In this document: positions 31,288 to 41,521 of the stretch, piece by piece
Layout of the letters: the number at the start of each line of letters is the position of its first letter
Position numbering within the stretch: the stretch's first letter is position 1
NCBI GenBank assembly: GCA_031081675.1
Contig: JAVHLZ010000001.1
Span: 36,395 to 100,394 of the forward strand
Length of the DNA stretch: 64,000 bases
From: Armatimonadota bacterium
GTDB taxonomy: Bacteria; Sysuimicrobiota; Sysuimicrobiia; Sysuimicrobiales; Kaftiobacteriaceae
Direction: 5' to 3'
Position numbers and translations under genes: made by a program
The notes under the pieces: model-generated
Database searches by the model: none
The model's input: only the letters and a program-made list of their open reading frames with translations
What the model was told of the DNA's origin: nothing

Positions 31288-33125
31288 CGCAGCACCCAGT
31301 ATCCCAGCGCCAGGACGGCTCCGACCAGCAGCACGGCGGCGTAGCTGCGCACGAAGCCGGTCTGCAGCCTCCGCAGCCCGGTCCCGGCCCGCCCCACCGC
31401 TCCCGCCAGGGCCATGACGGCGCCGTCAATGCCGCGCACGTCCACGACGGCCAGCGCCCGGGCGGCGGCCCGGGCCGGTCGCACCACCGCCGCCTCGTAG
31501 GCCGCCTCCACGTACCACTGGCGGGCGCACAGCCGGCCCAGCAGGCCCAGGGAGACCTCCCGCCGCCCGCGGTACGCCAGCAGGGCCACGGCGATGCCGG
31601 CCAGGCTGACGGCCACCGGCGCGGCCGCCACCCACCCGCCAGCGGGGGCTTCCGGATGCGGCAGGCCGAAGGAGTCCTCCAGGGCGCGCACCAGCGGCGC
31701 CCCTGCGATCCGGGCCCCCAGCAGCCCCCCGACCGCCGACAGCACCGCCAGGATCCCCATGGGCCAGGTCATGGACGCCGGAGGCTCGTGGGGGTGGCCG
31801 TGGTGGGAGGCCGGAGGTGCGAACGTGTACACCGCGGCGCGGGTGATGTACACCGCGGTGACGAACGCCGTCAGCACTCCCAGGACCCAGGGAACCACAG
31901 AGCCGCCGGCCCGGGCGTGGGCGTAGGCGTGCTCGAGGATCAGGTCCTTGCTGACAAAGCCGGCAAAGGGCGGCACCCCGGCCAGCGCCAGGGCGCCGGA
32001 GGCAAACGCCAGAAACGTCGCGCGCATGGGCGCAGCCAGTCCCCCCAGGCGCCGCATGTCCACCACCCCGCCCAGGGCGTGCATCACGCTGCCGGCGGCC
32101 AGGAACAGCGCGGCCTTGAAGAAGGCGTGGGTGGTGAGGTGCAGCAGGCCCGCCGGCATGGCCAGCGTGCCCATGGCCAGGAACATGTAGCCCAGCTGGC
32201 TGATGGTGGAGTAGGCCAGGACCCGCTTGAGGTCCCACTCGGCCAGCGCCGCCGTCGCGGCGAACAGGGCCGTGACCACCCCCACGGCGGCGACCACGTC
32301 CAGGGTCAGGGGTGCCGCCTCGAACAGCGGGTGCAGCCGGGCGATCATGTAGACGCCGGCGGTCACCATGGTGGCGGCGTGGATGAGGGCCGACACCGGC
32401 GTGGGGCCTTCCATGGCGTCGGGCAGCCAGACGTACAGGGGCAGCTGGGCCGACTTGCCGGTGGCCCCCCAGAACAGCAGCAGGGTGATGACCGCCAGCA
32501 GGCCCGGCTCCAGGCGCGCGGCCACCGCGCCCATCTGGGCGATCTCCAGGGTGCCGCCGGCGGTCGCCAGGACCAGGACCCCCAGCAGGAAGCCCGCATC
32601 GCCGATGCGGTTGACCAGGAACGCCTTGCGGCCGGCGCTGGCCGCCCTCTCGCGGTCGAACCAGAAGCCGATGAGCAGGTACGAGCACAGGCCGACCAGC
32701 TCCCACCCCACGAACAGCACCAGCAGGCTGCTGCCCAGGACCAGGATCAGCATGGACGCCACGAACAGGTTGAGGGCGGCGAAGTAGCGCGCGTAGCCGG
32801 CCTCATCGGCCATGTAGCCGGCGGAGTAGACGTGGATGAGGAATCCCACCCCGGTGACCACCTGGGCCATCAGGGCCGACAGCCGATCGTAGACCGCCCC
32901 GGCCTGCACGGCGACTCCTCCGGCGACGATCCAGTCGAACCAGACCTCCCGCAGCCCCGCACCGGCGACCGCCGGATGCCGGGCGAGGGCGGCGGCGACC
33001 AGGAAGGCGCCGCCCACCGTGGCGCATCCCACCGTGGCCACAACCGGCCGGGGCAGGCGCCATCCCGCCAGGGCCAGGATCACCCAGCCGGCCAGCGGCA
33101 GACCGACCAGCAGCGCCAGGATCAC
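31284..33125 (-). CDS. nuoL: NADH-quinone oxidoreductase subunit L
   Basis: 613 aa. Antiporter-like domain with VGWELVGLCSYLLIGFW, GATGKSAQLPLYVWLPDAMEGP (conserved Lys) and DLKRVLAYSTISQLGYMF. The C-terminal part carries the long amphipathic lateral helix and a last membrane anchor (LLVGAVLALGYWVLR). GTG start 6 bases after nuoK. Largest proton-pumping subunit of the membrane arm. Confidence 0.96.
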   Translation of the reverse strand: MILALLVGLPLAGWVILALAGWRLPRPVVATVGCATVGGAFLVAAALARHPAVAGAGLREVWFDWIVAGGVAVQAGAVYDRLSALMAQVVTGVGFLIHVYSAGYMADEAGYARYFAALNLFVASMLILVLGSSLLVLFVGWELVGLCSYLLIGFWFDRERAASAGRKAFLVNRIGDAGFLLGVLVLATAGGTLEIAQMGAVAARLEPGLLAVITLLLFWGATGKSAQLPLYVWLPDAMEGPTPVSALIHAATMVTAGVYMIARLHPLFEAAPLTLDVVAAVGVVTALFAATAALAEWDLKRVLAYSTISQLGYMFLAMGTLAMPAGLLHLTTHAFFKAALFLAAGSVMHALGGVVDMRRLGGLAAPMRATFLAFASGALALAGVPPFAGFVSKDLILEHAYAHARAGGSVVPWVLGVLTAFVTAVYITRAAVYTFAPPASHHGHPHEPPASMTWPMGILAVLSAVGGLLGARIAGAPLVRALEDSFGLPHPEAPAGGWVAAAPVAVSLAGIAVALLAYRGRREVSLGLLGRLCARQWYVEAAYEAAVVRPARAAARALAVVDVRGIDGAVMALAGAVGRAGTGLRRLQTGFVRSYAAVLLVGAVLALGYWVLR

Positions 33126-33131
33126 GTCCGG

Positions 33132-33437
33132 CTACCCCCGCAGCAGGTCCACGCTGTCCAGGTCCACCGTGTCGCGGACGCGGAAGATGGAGATGATGAT
33201 GGCCAGCCCCACCACCACCTCCACGGCGGCCACCGCCACCACGAAGAACACCGCCACCTGGCCCGCCACGGCGGCGTGCTGGCGGGCGAAGGCCACGAAG
33301 CTCAGGTTGACGGCGTTGAGCATGAGCTCGATGGACATGAACACCACCAGCGCGTTGCGGCGCAGCAGCACCCCCGCCACCCCCAAAGTGAACAGCAGGG
33401 CGCCCAGCGCCTGGTAGGCGGCCAGCGGCACACTCAC
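33132..33437 (-). CDS. nuoK: NADH-quinone oxidoreductase subunit K
   Basis: 101 aa, three membrane helices. Conserved glutamates in [13 protein letters not shown] and [11 protein letters not shown] take part in the proton channel. Overlaps nuoJ by 4 bases. Confidence 0.95.
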   Translation of the reverse strand: MSVPLAAYQALGALLFTLGVAGVLLRRNALVVFMSIELMLNAVNLSFVAFARQHAAVAGQVAVFFVVAVAAVEVVVGLAIIISIFRVRDTVDLDSVDLLRG

Positions 33438-33958
33438 CGCCGCTCCTCCCCCCGCCCGGTCGCGGGCCGGGCGGGCCGGCCGAGGACCACGGCGGCGACG
33501 ATGCCCGCCAGCAGGATCACCGAGGCCACCTCAAAGGCCAGCAGGTATGTGGTGAACAGCACGCGGCCGACCGCCTGGGCGGTGCCGAAGTCCTCCGGCG
33601 CGGGCGCGGGGGCGGCCGGACCGGCCCGGACCACCGCCGCCAGGGCGGCCAGCAGGGACGCCACCAGCAGGACGGACAGGGGGCGCTGGCCCCGCAGGCG
33701 GTCCGGGGGCGGCTCCCCGGAGCGCACGTGCAGGAGCATCACGACGAACAGGAACAGGACCACGATGGCGCCGGCGTAGACGATCACCTGCAGGACCGCG
33801 ATGAACGGGGCGGCCAGCAGCAGGTACAGGACCGCCACGCAGACCAGCACCAGCAGCAGCGACAGGACGTTGCGCACCGGCAGCCGGCTGGCCACCACGC
33901 CCACTCCCCCGGCCAGCGCGCCGGCGGCGGCCAGGGAGAACAGGGCGACCTCCACCAC
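33434..33958 (-). CDS. nuoJ: NADH-quinone oxidoreductase subunit J
   Basis: 174 aa, five helices; [21 protein letters not shown] is the conserved third helix with its pi-bulge, and [22 protein letters not shown] closes the protein. Membrane-arm subunit between NuoH/A and NuoK. Confidence 0.94.
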   Translation of the reverse strand: MVEVALFSLAAAGALAGGVGVVASRLPVRNVLSLLLVLVCVAVLYLLLAAPFIAVLQVIVYAGAIVVLFLFVVMLLHVRSGEPPPDRLRGQRPLSVLLVASLLAALAAVVRAGPAAPAPAPEDFGTAQAVGRVLFTTYLLAFEVASVILLAGIVAAVVLGRPARPATGRGEERR

Positions 33959-33971
33959 CCGCTCCGTGGCC

Positions 33972-34457
33972 TCACACCTCCCGCCGCGGGTCCCGCCCCG
34001 ACGCTCCCGGATAGGGCTCGGTGAGCATCTCCTTGGTGTAGATCAGCTCCTCCCGGCTGGACCCGGCCAGCTCGTAGTCCCGCCCCAGGACGATCGCCCC
34101 GGTGGGACACGCCTCTTCGCAGAACCCGCAGAAGATGCACCGCAGCTCGTTGATCTGGAAGTCGGCGGCGTAGCGCTCTCCCCGGCTCACCTGGTGTTCG
34201 GGGGTGTTCTCGGCGGCGCGCACGTAGATGGCCTGGGACGGACACACGATGACGCACAGCTCGCACCCCACGCACCGCTCGAGGCCGTCCTCGTACAGGG
34301 TCAGCCAGTGCCGCCCCTTGAACCGCGGCTGGACGGCCGCGCGCTTGACATCGGGATAGGGCACCGTCACCGGGGGCCGCACCAGATAGCGCAGGGTCAC
34401 CCCCAACCCGCGGACCATGGCCCAGGCCTGCCGCACCGTCGTGCCCACCGTCGCCAT
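33972..34457 (-). CDS. nuoI: NADH-quinone oxidoreductase subunit I
   Basis: 161 aa. Two [4Fe-4S] motifs, CVGCELCVIVCP and CIFCGFCEEACP, binding clusters N6a and N6b that pass electrons from NuoG to NuoB. ATG at 34457 is preceded by AGGAG about 8 bases upstream. Confidence 0.95.
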   Translation of the reverse strand: MATVGTTVRQAWAMVRGLGVTLRYLVRPPVTVPYPDVKRAAVQPRFKGRHWLTLYEDGLERCVGCELCVIVCPSQAIYVRAAENTPEHQVSRGERYAADFQINELRCIFCGFCEEACPTGAIVLGRDYELAGSSREELIYTKEMLTEPYPGASGRDPRREV

Positions 34458-34465
34458 CGCTCCTC

Positions 34466-35449
34466 CTATCCCCGCAGCGCCACCCACACGCCGGTGACGG
34501 CGATGTTCGCCAGCCCGACCGGCACCAGCACCTTCCACCCCAGGGCCATGAGCTGGTCGTGGCGGACCCGCGGCAGGGTCGCCCGCAGCCAGATGAACAC
34601 GAAGATGAAAACACCGGTCTTCAGCAGGAACCACACCACCCCGGGCAGGAGCGGTCCCCACCATCCTCCCCAGAACAGCAGGGTGGCCAGGGCGCTCTGG
34701 GTGACGATGCCGATGTACTCGCCGGCATAGAACAGGGCAAAGCGGAACCCCCCGTACTCGGTCTGGTAGCCGGCCACCAGCTCCTGCTCCGCCTCGGGCA
34801 GGTCAAAGGGCGCCCGGTGGGTCTCGGCCACCGCCGCCACGAAGTACAGCAGAAAGGCCACGGGCTGCACCGCCACAAACCACAGGTCCCGCTGGGCGCG
34901 CACGATCTCCACCAGGCTGAGCGACCCGGCCTGCAGGACCACGCTGATGACCGCCAGCCCCAGGGCCAGCTCGTAGCTGATCAGCTGCGCGCTGCTGCGC
35001 AGGCTGCCCAGCAGGGCGTACTTGTTGTCGGTGGACCACCCGCCCAGGATGATCCCGTACACCCCCAGAGAGGAGATGGCCAGGACCACCAGAATCCCCA
35101 CGTTCACGTCGGCCAGGTACGGGGCGATCCGCCGCCCGGCCACGGTGACCTCGGGCCCCAGGGGGATCACCGCGTAGACCGCCAGCGCCGACACCATGGA
35201 GAGAGCCGGCGCCACCAGGTAGACGACGCGGTCCACCCGCGCGGGAATGAAGCTCTCCTTGAACAGCAGCTTGAGGCCGTCGGCCAAAGGCTGCAGCAGC
35301 CCCGCCGGCCCCACCCGGTTGGGACCGATGCGGACCTGGAAGCGGGCCAGCAGGCGGCGCTCCAGCCAGGTCATGTAGGCAAAGACGGTCAGCAGGAGGA
35401 CGATCAGGACCAGGCTCTTGACAGCCGACGCCACCAGGACGGCGGTCAC
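34466..35449 (-). CDS. nuoH: NADH-quinone oxidoreductase subunit H
   Basis: 327 aa, eight helices. Signatures RIGPNRVGPAGLLQPLADGLKLLFKE near the start and AETHRAPFDLPEAEQELVAGYQTEY in the middle, which lines the quinone cavity. Overlaps nuoG by 4 bases. Confidence 0.96.
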   Translation of the reverse strand: MTAVLVASAVKSLVLIVLLLTVFAYMTWLERRLLARFQVRIGPNRVGPAGLLQPLADGLKLLFKESFIPARVDRVVYLVAPALSMVSALAVYAVIPLGPEVTVAGRRIAPYLADVNVGILVVLAISSLGVYGIILGGWSTDNKYALLGSLRSSAQLISYELALGLAVISVVLQAGSLSLVEIVRAQRDLWFVAVQPVAFLLYFVAAVAETHRAPFDLPEAEQELVAGYQTEYGGFRFALFYAGEYIGIVTQSALATLLFWGGWWGPLLPGVVWFLLKTGVFIFVFIWLRATLPRVRHDQLMALGWKVLVPVGLANIAVTGVWVALRG

Positions 35450-37884
35450 GGGCGTCCTCCCGACCCGCCGGCCGCCAGCGGGATGATCCGGACGCGCGCC
35501 GGCCGGATTCCGTCGGCCAGGGCGTTGGCCGGCGCCTCGTCAAACCCCCGGGGCAGGAACACCTGGCCCGGCAGGATGTCGGGCGCCACGCGGGCGCGCA
35601 CCGCCGCCTCGCCCCGCTCCCCCCGCAGGACCACCGGGTCGCCGTCGGCCACTCCCAGCCGGGAGGCGTCCGCGGGGTGCAGCAGGGCCCACGGCTCGCC
35701 CGCCAGCTCGGCGATGGCCGGGCTGCGGGACGTCACGGCGCCCCGATCGAACAGGACGTCGCCGGGGATGAGCACAAACCCGTCGCCCGCGGGCGCCTCC
35801 TGGGGTGCCGGCTCCGGCAGGGGCCGGTCGGGAGGAGGCGGGATCCGCTCGCCTACGGCCAGGGACGGCGCGAAGGCCCGCATCTCGTCAAAGATCTCCT
35901 CCCACCCGCTGTAGACCAGCACCCGCCCCAGGCGGTCGGCCAGGGCCGAGAAGATGGTCGCTTCCGCCCACGCCGCCCCCGGACCGGGCACGGCGGCGTG
36001 GAGGCGGTGCACCCGCCCGTCCAGCCCGCAGACCGTCCCGTCCTTCTCGGGGGCCATCAGGGCCGGCAGGACCACGTCGGCCGCGCGGGCGGTGGGGGAC
36101 AGGAAGGCGTCCACCGCCACCAGCAGGGACACGCGCCGGCGGGCGTCGCTCCAGCGCGACCGGTCGGGGACTTCCGAGGCGGGGTCGGCGCCCAGCGCGA
36201 ACAGCACCTCCACCTCCCCCCGGGCGGCCCGCTCCACGATCTCCGGAGCCGTCCACCCGACCTCCGCCGACGCGGCGCTGCCCCACGCAGACCGCAGCAC
36301 TTCCCTGACCTCGTCCAGCGGGCGGCCGCCGGGTCCGGCGTCGGGCAGCAGCCCCGCCAGGGCGGCTCCGCGGGCGTTGCCTTTGCCCCGCAGGACGTCC
36401 ACCGGCACGCCCCAGCGCGCGGCCAGATCCCGGACGCGCCGGAGGATCTCGACGCCGTCGGGAGCCTCCAGGGCCAGCCGCCCCACCATCACCACCGGAG
36501 AGCGAGCCCCCCGGATGGCCTCGACCGCGGCGGCCAGGGCCGCCGGGTCCACGCCGGCCGGAGGGCTGTCCGTTCCCGCCAGCAGCGCGTCCAGGACCCG
36601 GGCGCCGTCCCCGAAGCGGTGCACCAGGTGCGCCCGCACGAACCGGCCGATCTCCAGCCGCCGGGGCGTGACGGCGATCACCGCCGCGCCGCGGTCGACG
36701 GCGCGCTTGCAGCGCAGCCACAGCACCGGGTACTCCTCGGTCAGGTCACAGCCCACCAGGACCACCACGTCGGCCCGGTCCAGGTCCGCGATGGGGCGCC
36801 GCATGCCCCACCCCACCAGGAGGCTGGCGCCGCCGGGGGCGGCGTCCACCCGGTGGTCCAGGTGCGGCGTGCCGACCACCCCGCGGAAGAACCGGACGGC
36901 CACGTAGGCGTCCTCGGTGGTCAGGCGCGCCCCGCCCAGGACCGCCACGCGCCCGGGGGCGGCGGCCCGCAGCCGGGAGGCCACAACGTCCAGGGCCTCG
37001 TCCCAGGACGCCTCCACCAGCAGGCCGTCGCGGCGCACCAGGGGCGTCCGCAGCCGGTCCGGGTGGGAGACGGCGGCGTGGCCGAAAAAGCCCAGGTCGC
37101 ACAGCCAGATGTCGTTGACCGCCGGCTCCTCCCGCGCCCGCACCCGCACCACCCGCCCGTCGCGCACGTCGAACTCCACGGCGCAGCCCACCCCGCACAG
37201 GGTGCAGGCGCCGGGCACCGGGCGGTTGTCCCACGGGCGGGCCACAAAGCGGTAGGGGCGGGCCGTCAGCGCCCCCACCGGGCAGATGGCGATGGTGTTG
37301 CCGATGAACTTGGACTGCGCCGGCACGGTGAAGGGCGTGTTGATCTCGCTGCGGAAGCCGCGCTCGAAGCCCTTGAGGGCGTCGTCGCCGGCCACGATCT
37401 CCCCGAAGCGCACGCACCGCCAGCACAGGATGCAGCGCTCCCGGTCCAGGACCAGGACCGGCCCCAGGGACACGGGTTTGGCGAAATCCCGCTTGGCTTC
37501 CACGAAGCGGCTGCGGCCGGGGCCGAAGCGCACCGTCTGGTCCTGGAGGGGGCATTCGCCCCCCTTGTCGCAGATGGGGCAGTCCAGCGGGTGGTTGATG
37601 AGGAGGAACTCCAGGATGGCCCGCTGGCCGGCCACCACCTCGGGAGCGGTGGTGGAGACCACCATGCCGTCGGCGGCCTCCAGGGTGCAGGAGGTCTGCA
37701 ACCGCGGCATCTTCTCCACCTTCACCAGGCACATGCGGCAGGCCCCCAGGGGCGGCATGCGGTCGTGATAGCAGAAGATGGGGATCTCCACGCCGGCGGC
37801 CCGGGCGGCCTGGTAGACGGTGGTGCCCCGGGGCACGGTCACCGTCCGGCCGTCGATGGTGAGGGTGACGGTGGGCTGGCTCAT
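35446..37884 (-). CDS. nuoG: NADH-quinone oxidoreductase subunit G
   Basis: 812 aa. [2Fe-2S] ligands C38, C49, C52, C66; His-ligated [4Fe-4S] H98, C102, C105, C111; second [4Fe-4S] C151, C154, C157, C201. In addition C227-x2-C230-x3-C234-x27-C262, the extra site for cluster N7 found in NuoG of only some lineages. The rest is a molybdopterin-oxidoreductase-like domain without cofactor role in complex I. Stop lies 3 bases... upstream spacing to the nuoEF stop is 3 bases, so reading is near-continuous. Confidence 0.95.
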   Translation of the reverse strand: MSQPTVTLTIDGRTVTVPRGTTVYQAARAAGVEIPIFCYHDRMPPLGACRMCLVKVEKMPRLQTSCTLEAADGMVVSTTAPEVVAGQRAILEFLLINHPLDCPICDKGGECPLQDQTVRFGPGRSRFVEAKRDFAKPVSLGPVLVLDRERCILCWRCVRFGEIVAGDDALKGFERGFRSEINTPFTVPAQSKFIGNTIAICPVGALTARPYRFVARPWDNRPVPGACTLCGVGCAVEFDVRDGRVVRVRAREEPAVNDIWLCDLGFFGHAAVSHPDRLRTPLVRRDGLLVEASWDEALDVVASRLRAAAPGRVAVLGGARLTTEDAYVAVRFFRGVVGTPHLDHRVDAAPGGASLLVGWGMRRPIADLDRADVVVLVGCDLTEEYPVLWLRCKRAVDRGAAVIAVTPRRLEIGRFVRAHLVHRFGDGARVLDALLAGTDSPPAGVDPAALAAAVEAIRGARSPVVMVGRLALEAPDGVEILRRVRDLAARWGVPVDVLRGKGNARGAALAGLLPDAGPGGRPLDEVREVLRSAWGSAASAEVGWTAPEIVERAARGEVEVLFALGADPASEVPDRSRWSDARRRVSLLVAVDAFLSPTARAADVVLPALMAPEKDGTVCGLDGRVHRLHAAVPGPGAAWAEATIFSALADRLGRVLVYSGWEEIFDEMRAFAPSLAVGERIPPPPDRPLPEPAPQEAPAGDGFVLIPGDVLFDRGAVTSRSPAIAELAGEPWALLHPADASRLGVADGDPVVLRGERGEAAVRARVAPDILPGQVFLPRGFDEAPANALADGIRPARVRIIPLAAGGSGGRP

Positions 37885-37887
37885 GGC

Positions 37888-39771
37888 TCAGGAGGCGGGC
37901 ACCGGCGCCCGGACATCGCAGCGTCCCCGGGCGATGTGGTGCTCGAACTCGTGGCGGAAGAAGCGCAGCGCCGCGTAGATGGCGGGGGGCACGCTCTCCC
38001 CCAGCGGGCAGAAGCACGTGCCCGTCATGCCCCGGGCGATGCCCTCCAGCAGGTCCAGGTCCGCCGGCCGGCCGCCGCCGGCCAGGATCCGCCCCAGGAC
38101 CTGGCTCAGCCACACGGTGCCCTCCCGGCAGGGCGTGCACTTGCCGCAGGACTCGTCGCGGTAGAACTCCACGGTGCGGGCCACCACCTCCACCATGCAG
38201 GTGGTCTCGTCCATGACGATCAGCGCCCCCGAGCCGAGCATGGCCCCGTACACGTCCAGCCGGGCCAGCGCGTCGTAGTCCATCGGGGTGTCCAGGTAGG
38301 CGGCGGGCAGGATGGCCGACGACGACCCCCCCGGAAAGCACGCCTTGAACGCGCGCCCCTCCCGCATGCCCCCGGCCCGCTCGATCACCTGGCGGATGGT
38401 CGTGCCCAGGGGGATCTCGTACACTCCGGGCCGGGCCACGTGCCCGCTCACCGAGACCAGGATCGGCGGCCCCTGCTGGCGGTACCAGTCGGCCCCGCGG
38501 GCGAGGATCCAGGCCACGTGGCAGAGGGTCTCCACGTTGTTGAGCGCCGTGGGCTGTCCGTACAGACCCTTGACGGCGGGGTAGTAGGGAGGCTTCAGCC
38601 GGGGCAGGGCGCGCCGGCCCTCCAGGGACTCCAGCAGGGCCGTCTCTTCCCCCGCGATGTACGCACCGGCGCCGGTGGCCAGGACCACCTCCACGTCCAC
38701 CCCGCTGCCCAGGATGTTCCGGCCCACCAGCCCCGCATCGGCCGCCTGCGCCAGGGCGCGCTCCAGGCGGGCGCGGGCGCGCGCGAACTCCCGCCGCAGG
38801 TAGATGAAGGCCTGCCGGGCCCCCACCGCGTAGGCGGCGATGAGCGCCCCCTCCACCAGGCGGTGGGGGTCCCCTTCCAGGAGGGTGCGATCCTTGAAGG
38901 TGCCGGGCTCACCCTCGTCGGCGTTGACCACCACGTACTTGGTGACCGCCGGGTCGCGGGGCAGGAACTTCCACTTGCGGCCGGTGGGGAAGCCGGCCCC
39001 GCCCCGGCCGCGCAGGCCGGAGCGCTCCACCTCCTCGATCACCGCCTCCGGCGGCATCGCCAGGGCCCGGCGCAGCCCCTCGTACCCCCCCCGGGAGCGG
39101 TACACCTCCAGGTCGGCCTGGTCGGGATCGTGCACGTACCGCAGCAGCACGGGACCGCCCTCAGGCTGTCCGAGTCCGGGGTCCGCGGTTGGGGCTGCGG
39201 GACCGCCGGAGACCGCGGGCTGAAGCCCGGCCGCGGACGGGTCCGCCGCGGCGGCAGCCGGAGGGGTGCCGGAGGCGTACGCGGCCAGGATCCGGTCAAC
39301 CGTGGAGGGGGCCACCGGGCCATGCAGGTCGTCGTCGACCATCAGCGCCGGGGCGCGGTCGCAGGCCGCCAGGCACTCGGCGGCCCGCAGGGTGAACATC
39401 CCGTCGGCGGTCGTCTGGCCCACCTCCACCCCCAGCCGCCGGCGCAGGCGATCCACCACCCGATCGCAGCCGGACAGCAGGCAGGAGATGTTGGTGCACA
39501 CCTGGATCAGGTGCCGGCCCACCGGCCGCAGGTGGTACAGGTGGTAGAAGGACGCCACCGACGCCACCTCGGTGTAGGGCAGGTCCAGCACCTCGGCCAC
39601 GTCCGCCAGGGCCTGCGGGCTGAGGTATCCGACCTCCTCCTGGGCGACGAACAGGGCGCCCAGGAGGGCCGACTGCCGGTGGGGGAAGCGCTCCGCCAGC
39701 CGCCGGATCTGCGCCCGGGCCCGGTCGGAGAGAACAGAGAGGGTCGGAGGCTGCTCGGAAGGCGCGTTCAC
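37888..39771 (-). CDS. nuoEF: fused NADH-quinone oxidoreductase subunits E and F
   Basis: 627 aa. Residues 1-165 are NuoE: thioredoxin-like [2Fe-2S] domain with C92-x4-C97 and C133-x3-C137. A Pro/Ala/Gly-rich linker (about 166-205) leads to a complete NuoF: FMN/NADH loop GLRGRGGAGFPTGRKW, NADEGEPGTFKDR, and the N3 cluster ligands ESCGKCTPCREG ... CFCPLG. Oxidises NADH and feeds electrons to NuoG. No separate nuoE exists in the cluster, so the fusion replaces it. Overlaps nuoD by 4 bases. Confidence 0.95.
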   Translation of the reverse strand: MNAPSEQPPTLSVLSDRARAQIRRLAERFPHRQSALLGALFVAQEEVGYLSPQALADVAEVLDLPYTEVASVASFYHLYHLRPVGRHLIQVCTNISCLLSGCDRVVDRLRRRLGVEVGQTTADGMFTLRAAECLAACDRAPALMVDDDLHGPVAPSTVDRILAAYASGTPPAAAAADPSAAGLQPAVSGGPAAPTADPGLGQPEGGPVLLRYVHDPDQADLEVYRSRGGYEGLRRALAMPPEAVIEEVERSGLRGRGGAGFPTGRKWKFLPRDPAVTKYVVVNADEGEPGTFKDRTLLEGDPHRLVEGALIAAYAVGARQAFIYLRREFARARARLERALAQAADAGLVGRNILGSGVDVEVVLATGAGAYIAGEETALLESLEGRRALPRLKPPYYPAVKGLYGQPTALNNVETLCHVAWILARGADWYRQQGPPILVSVSGHVARPGVYEIPLGTTIRQVIERAGGMREGRAFKACFPGGSSSAILPAAYLDTPMDYDALARLDVYGAMLGSGALIVMDETTCMVEVVARTVEFYRDESCGKCTPCREGTVWLSQVLGRILAGGGRPADLDLLEGIARGMTGTCFCPLGESVPPAIYAALRFFRHEFEHHIARGRCDVRAPVPAS

Positions 39772-40946
39772 CGGTCCACGTCTCCCAACACGATGTCGAT
39801 GCTGGCGATGGCCACCACCACGTCGGCGACGGTGCCCCGGTACAGCATCACGGGCAGGGCCTGCAGGTTGTTGAAGGACGCCGAGCGCACCCGCACGCGC
39901 ACCGGCCGGTTGCTCCCGTCGCTGACGATGTAGTAGCCCTTCTCGCCCCGGGGGGACTCCACTGCGGCGTACACCTCCCCCGGCGGGGGGTGGATCCCCT
40001 CGCTGACCAGCTTGAAGTGGTGGATCACCGCCTCCATGCTGCGGACCAGCTCGGAGCGGGGCGGCAGCGCCACCTTCGGGTCGTCCACCATCACCGGCCC
40101 CGGGGCCAGGCGGTCGAGGGCCTGCAGCACGATCCGGCGGCTCTGGCGCATCTCCTCCATCCGCACCCGGTAGCGGTCGAATGCGTCGCCGCGGCGCCCC
40201 ACCGGGATGTCAAAGGCGTACTGGTCGTAGCCCCCGTAGGGGAAGGCCTTGCGCACGTCATAGGGCACGCCCGACCCCCGCAGCACCGGACCGGTGCAGC
40301 CGTAGCGGAGGGCGTCGTCGGCGCTGAGCACCGCCACCCCCTCGGTGCGCCGCCGCCAGATCAGGTTGTCGGTGAGCAGCGCCTCGTACTCGTCCAGGTG
40401 GCGGGGCAGCTCCTCCAGAAACGCCCGCACCCGGGGGACGAACCCCTCGGGCAGGTCCCACTGCAGGCCGCCGATGCGGAAGTAGCCGTGCATCATCCGC
40501 TGGCCGCTCACCATCTCGAAGATGTCCAGGATCTGCTCCCGGTCCCGGAAGCAGTACATGAACACGCTGCTGACGTTGAGGTCGATGGCGGCGGTTCCCA
40601 GGTAGACCAGGTGGCTGGCAATCCGGGACAACTCGGCGAGGATCAGCCGGATGGTCTGGGCCCGGGGCGGGGCGGTGATCCCCAGCAGTTTTTCCACGGC
40701 CAGGACGTACGCCTGCTCCTCGATGAAGGTGGCCAGGTACTCGATGCGCGGCGGGAAGACGATGTTCTGGTGGTAGGTGCGGGTTTCCATCTCTTTCTCG
40801 AAACCCGTGTGGAGGTAGCCGATCACCGGGTGGGCGCCCACGATCACCTCGCCCTCCAGCTCGAGCAGCAGGCGCAGGACCCCGTGGGTGCTGGGGTGCT
40901 GGGGGCCCATGTTCAGGACGAGGGTTTCCCGCGTCAGCTCAGCCAT
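39768..40946 (-). CDS. nuoD: NADH-quinone oxidoreductase subunit D
   Basis: 392 aa, the 49-kDa quinone-site subunit. N-terminal NMGPQHPSTHGVLRL holds the quinone-contacting histidine; HPVIGYLHTGFEK and the C-terminal IASIDIVLGDVDR are diagnostic. Derived from hydrogenase large subunits but lacking the Ni ligands. ATG 40946, 62 bases after nuoC. Confidence 0.96.
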   Translation of the reverse strand: MAELTRETLVLNMGPQHPSTHGVLRLLLELEGEVIVGAHPVIGYLHTGFEKEMETRTYHQNIVFPPRIEYLATFIEEQAYVLAVEKLLGITAPPRAQTIRLILAELSRIASHLVYLGTAAIDLNVSSVFMYCFRDREQILDIFEMVSGQRMMHGYFRIGGLQWDLPEGFVPRVRAFLEELPRHLDEYEALLTDNLIWRRRTEGVAVLSADDALRYGCTGPVLRGSGVPYDVRKAFPYGGYDQYAFDIPVGRRGDAFDRYRVRMEEMRQSRRIVLQALDRLAPGPVMVDDPKVALPPRSELVRSMEAVIHHFKLVSEGIHPPPGEVYAAVESPRGEKGYYIVSDGSNRPVRVRVRSASFNNLQALPVMLYRGTVADVVVAIASIDIVLGDVDR

Positions 40947-41008
40947 GCCCGCACTCGCACACGCGCCCGCCGCCGGCCGACCCTCTTCCGCCGCCCGGCG
41001 CCATCCGC

Positions 41009-41521
41009 CTACTGGCCCGGCGGAACCCGGGGGATGATCTGGCTGGGGACTTTGGGCGTGTGGCCCCGGAACTGCACCGGCTCCTCGACCAGCGGGTAAT
41101 CCTTGCGCAGGGGGTGACCCTCCCAGTCGTCCGGCAGCAGGATCCGCCGCAGGTCGGGATGCCCGATGAACACGATGCCGAACAGGTCGTACACTTCCCG
41201 CTCCAGCCAGGACGCGCCGGGCCACAGGCCGGTGGCCGAGGGCACGGTGGCATCGTCCGCTTCCACCCGCACCTTCAGCCGCACCCGGGCCGGCGGGTCC
41301 AGGGCCGTCAGCAGGTAGACGACCTCAAACCGCGGCCGGGCCGGATGGCGGTCCACCGCGGTGAGGTCGGTCAGCATCACAAAGCCCTCCGCCCGCGCGG
41401 CCTGCAGGGCTTCCAGGAGGTCCTCCCGGGAGACGACCAGCGTCAGCTCGTCCCGAAACTCCGCCCGCTCCCGGACGGCGGCGGCCAGGCGGGCGGCCAG
41501 GCGCGCGGGGGCCCCGGTCAC
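41009..41521 (-). CDS. nuoC: NADH-quinone oxidoreductase subunit C
   Basis: 170 aa. Signature [40 protein letters not shown] (read in segments), the 30-kDa subunit of the connecting module. Separate from NuoD, unlike the enterobacterial CD fusion. GTG start overlaps the nuoB stop (GTGA). Confidence 0.95.
   Translation of the reverse strand: MTGAPARLAARLAAAVRERAEFRDELTLVVSREDLLEALQAARAEGFVMLTDLTAVDRHPARPRFEVVYLLTALDPPARVRLKVRVEADDATVPSATGLWPGASWLEREVYDLFGIVFIGHPDLRRILLPDDWEGHPLRKDYPLVEEPVQFRGHTPKVPSQIIPRVPPGQ

Noticed and set aside
35677-39933. Very long open frame on the plus strand opposite nuoG, nuoEF and nuoD
   Set aside because: It is antisense to three clearly conserved genes. Its product is a Gly/Arg/His/Gln-rich sequence with no domain; GC-biased third positions keep the opposite frame open.
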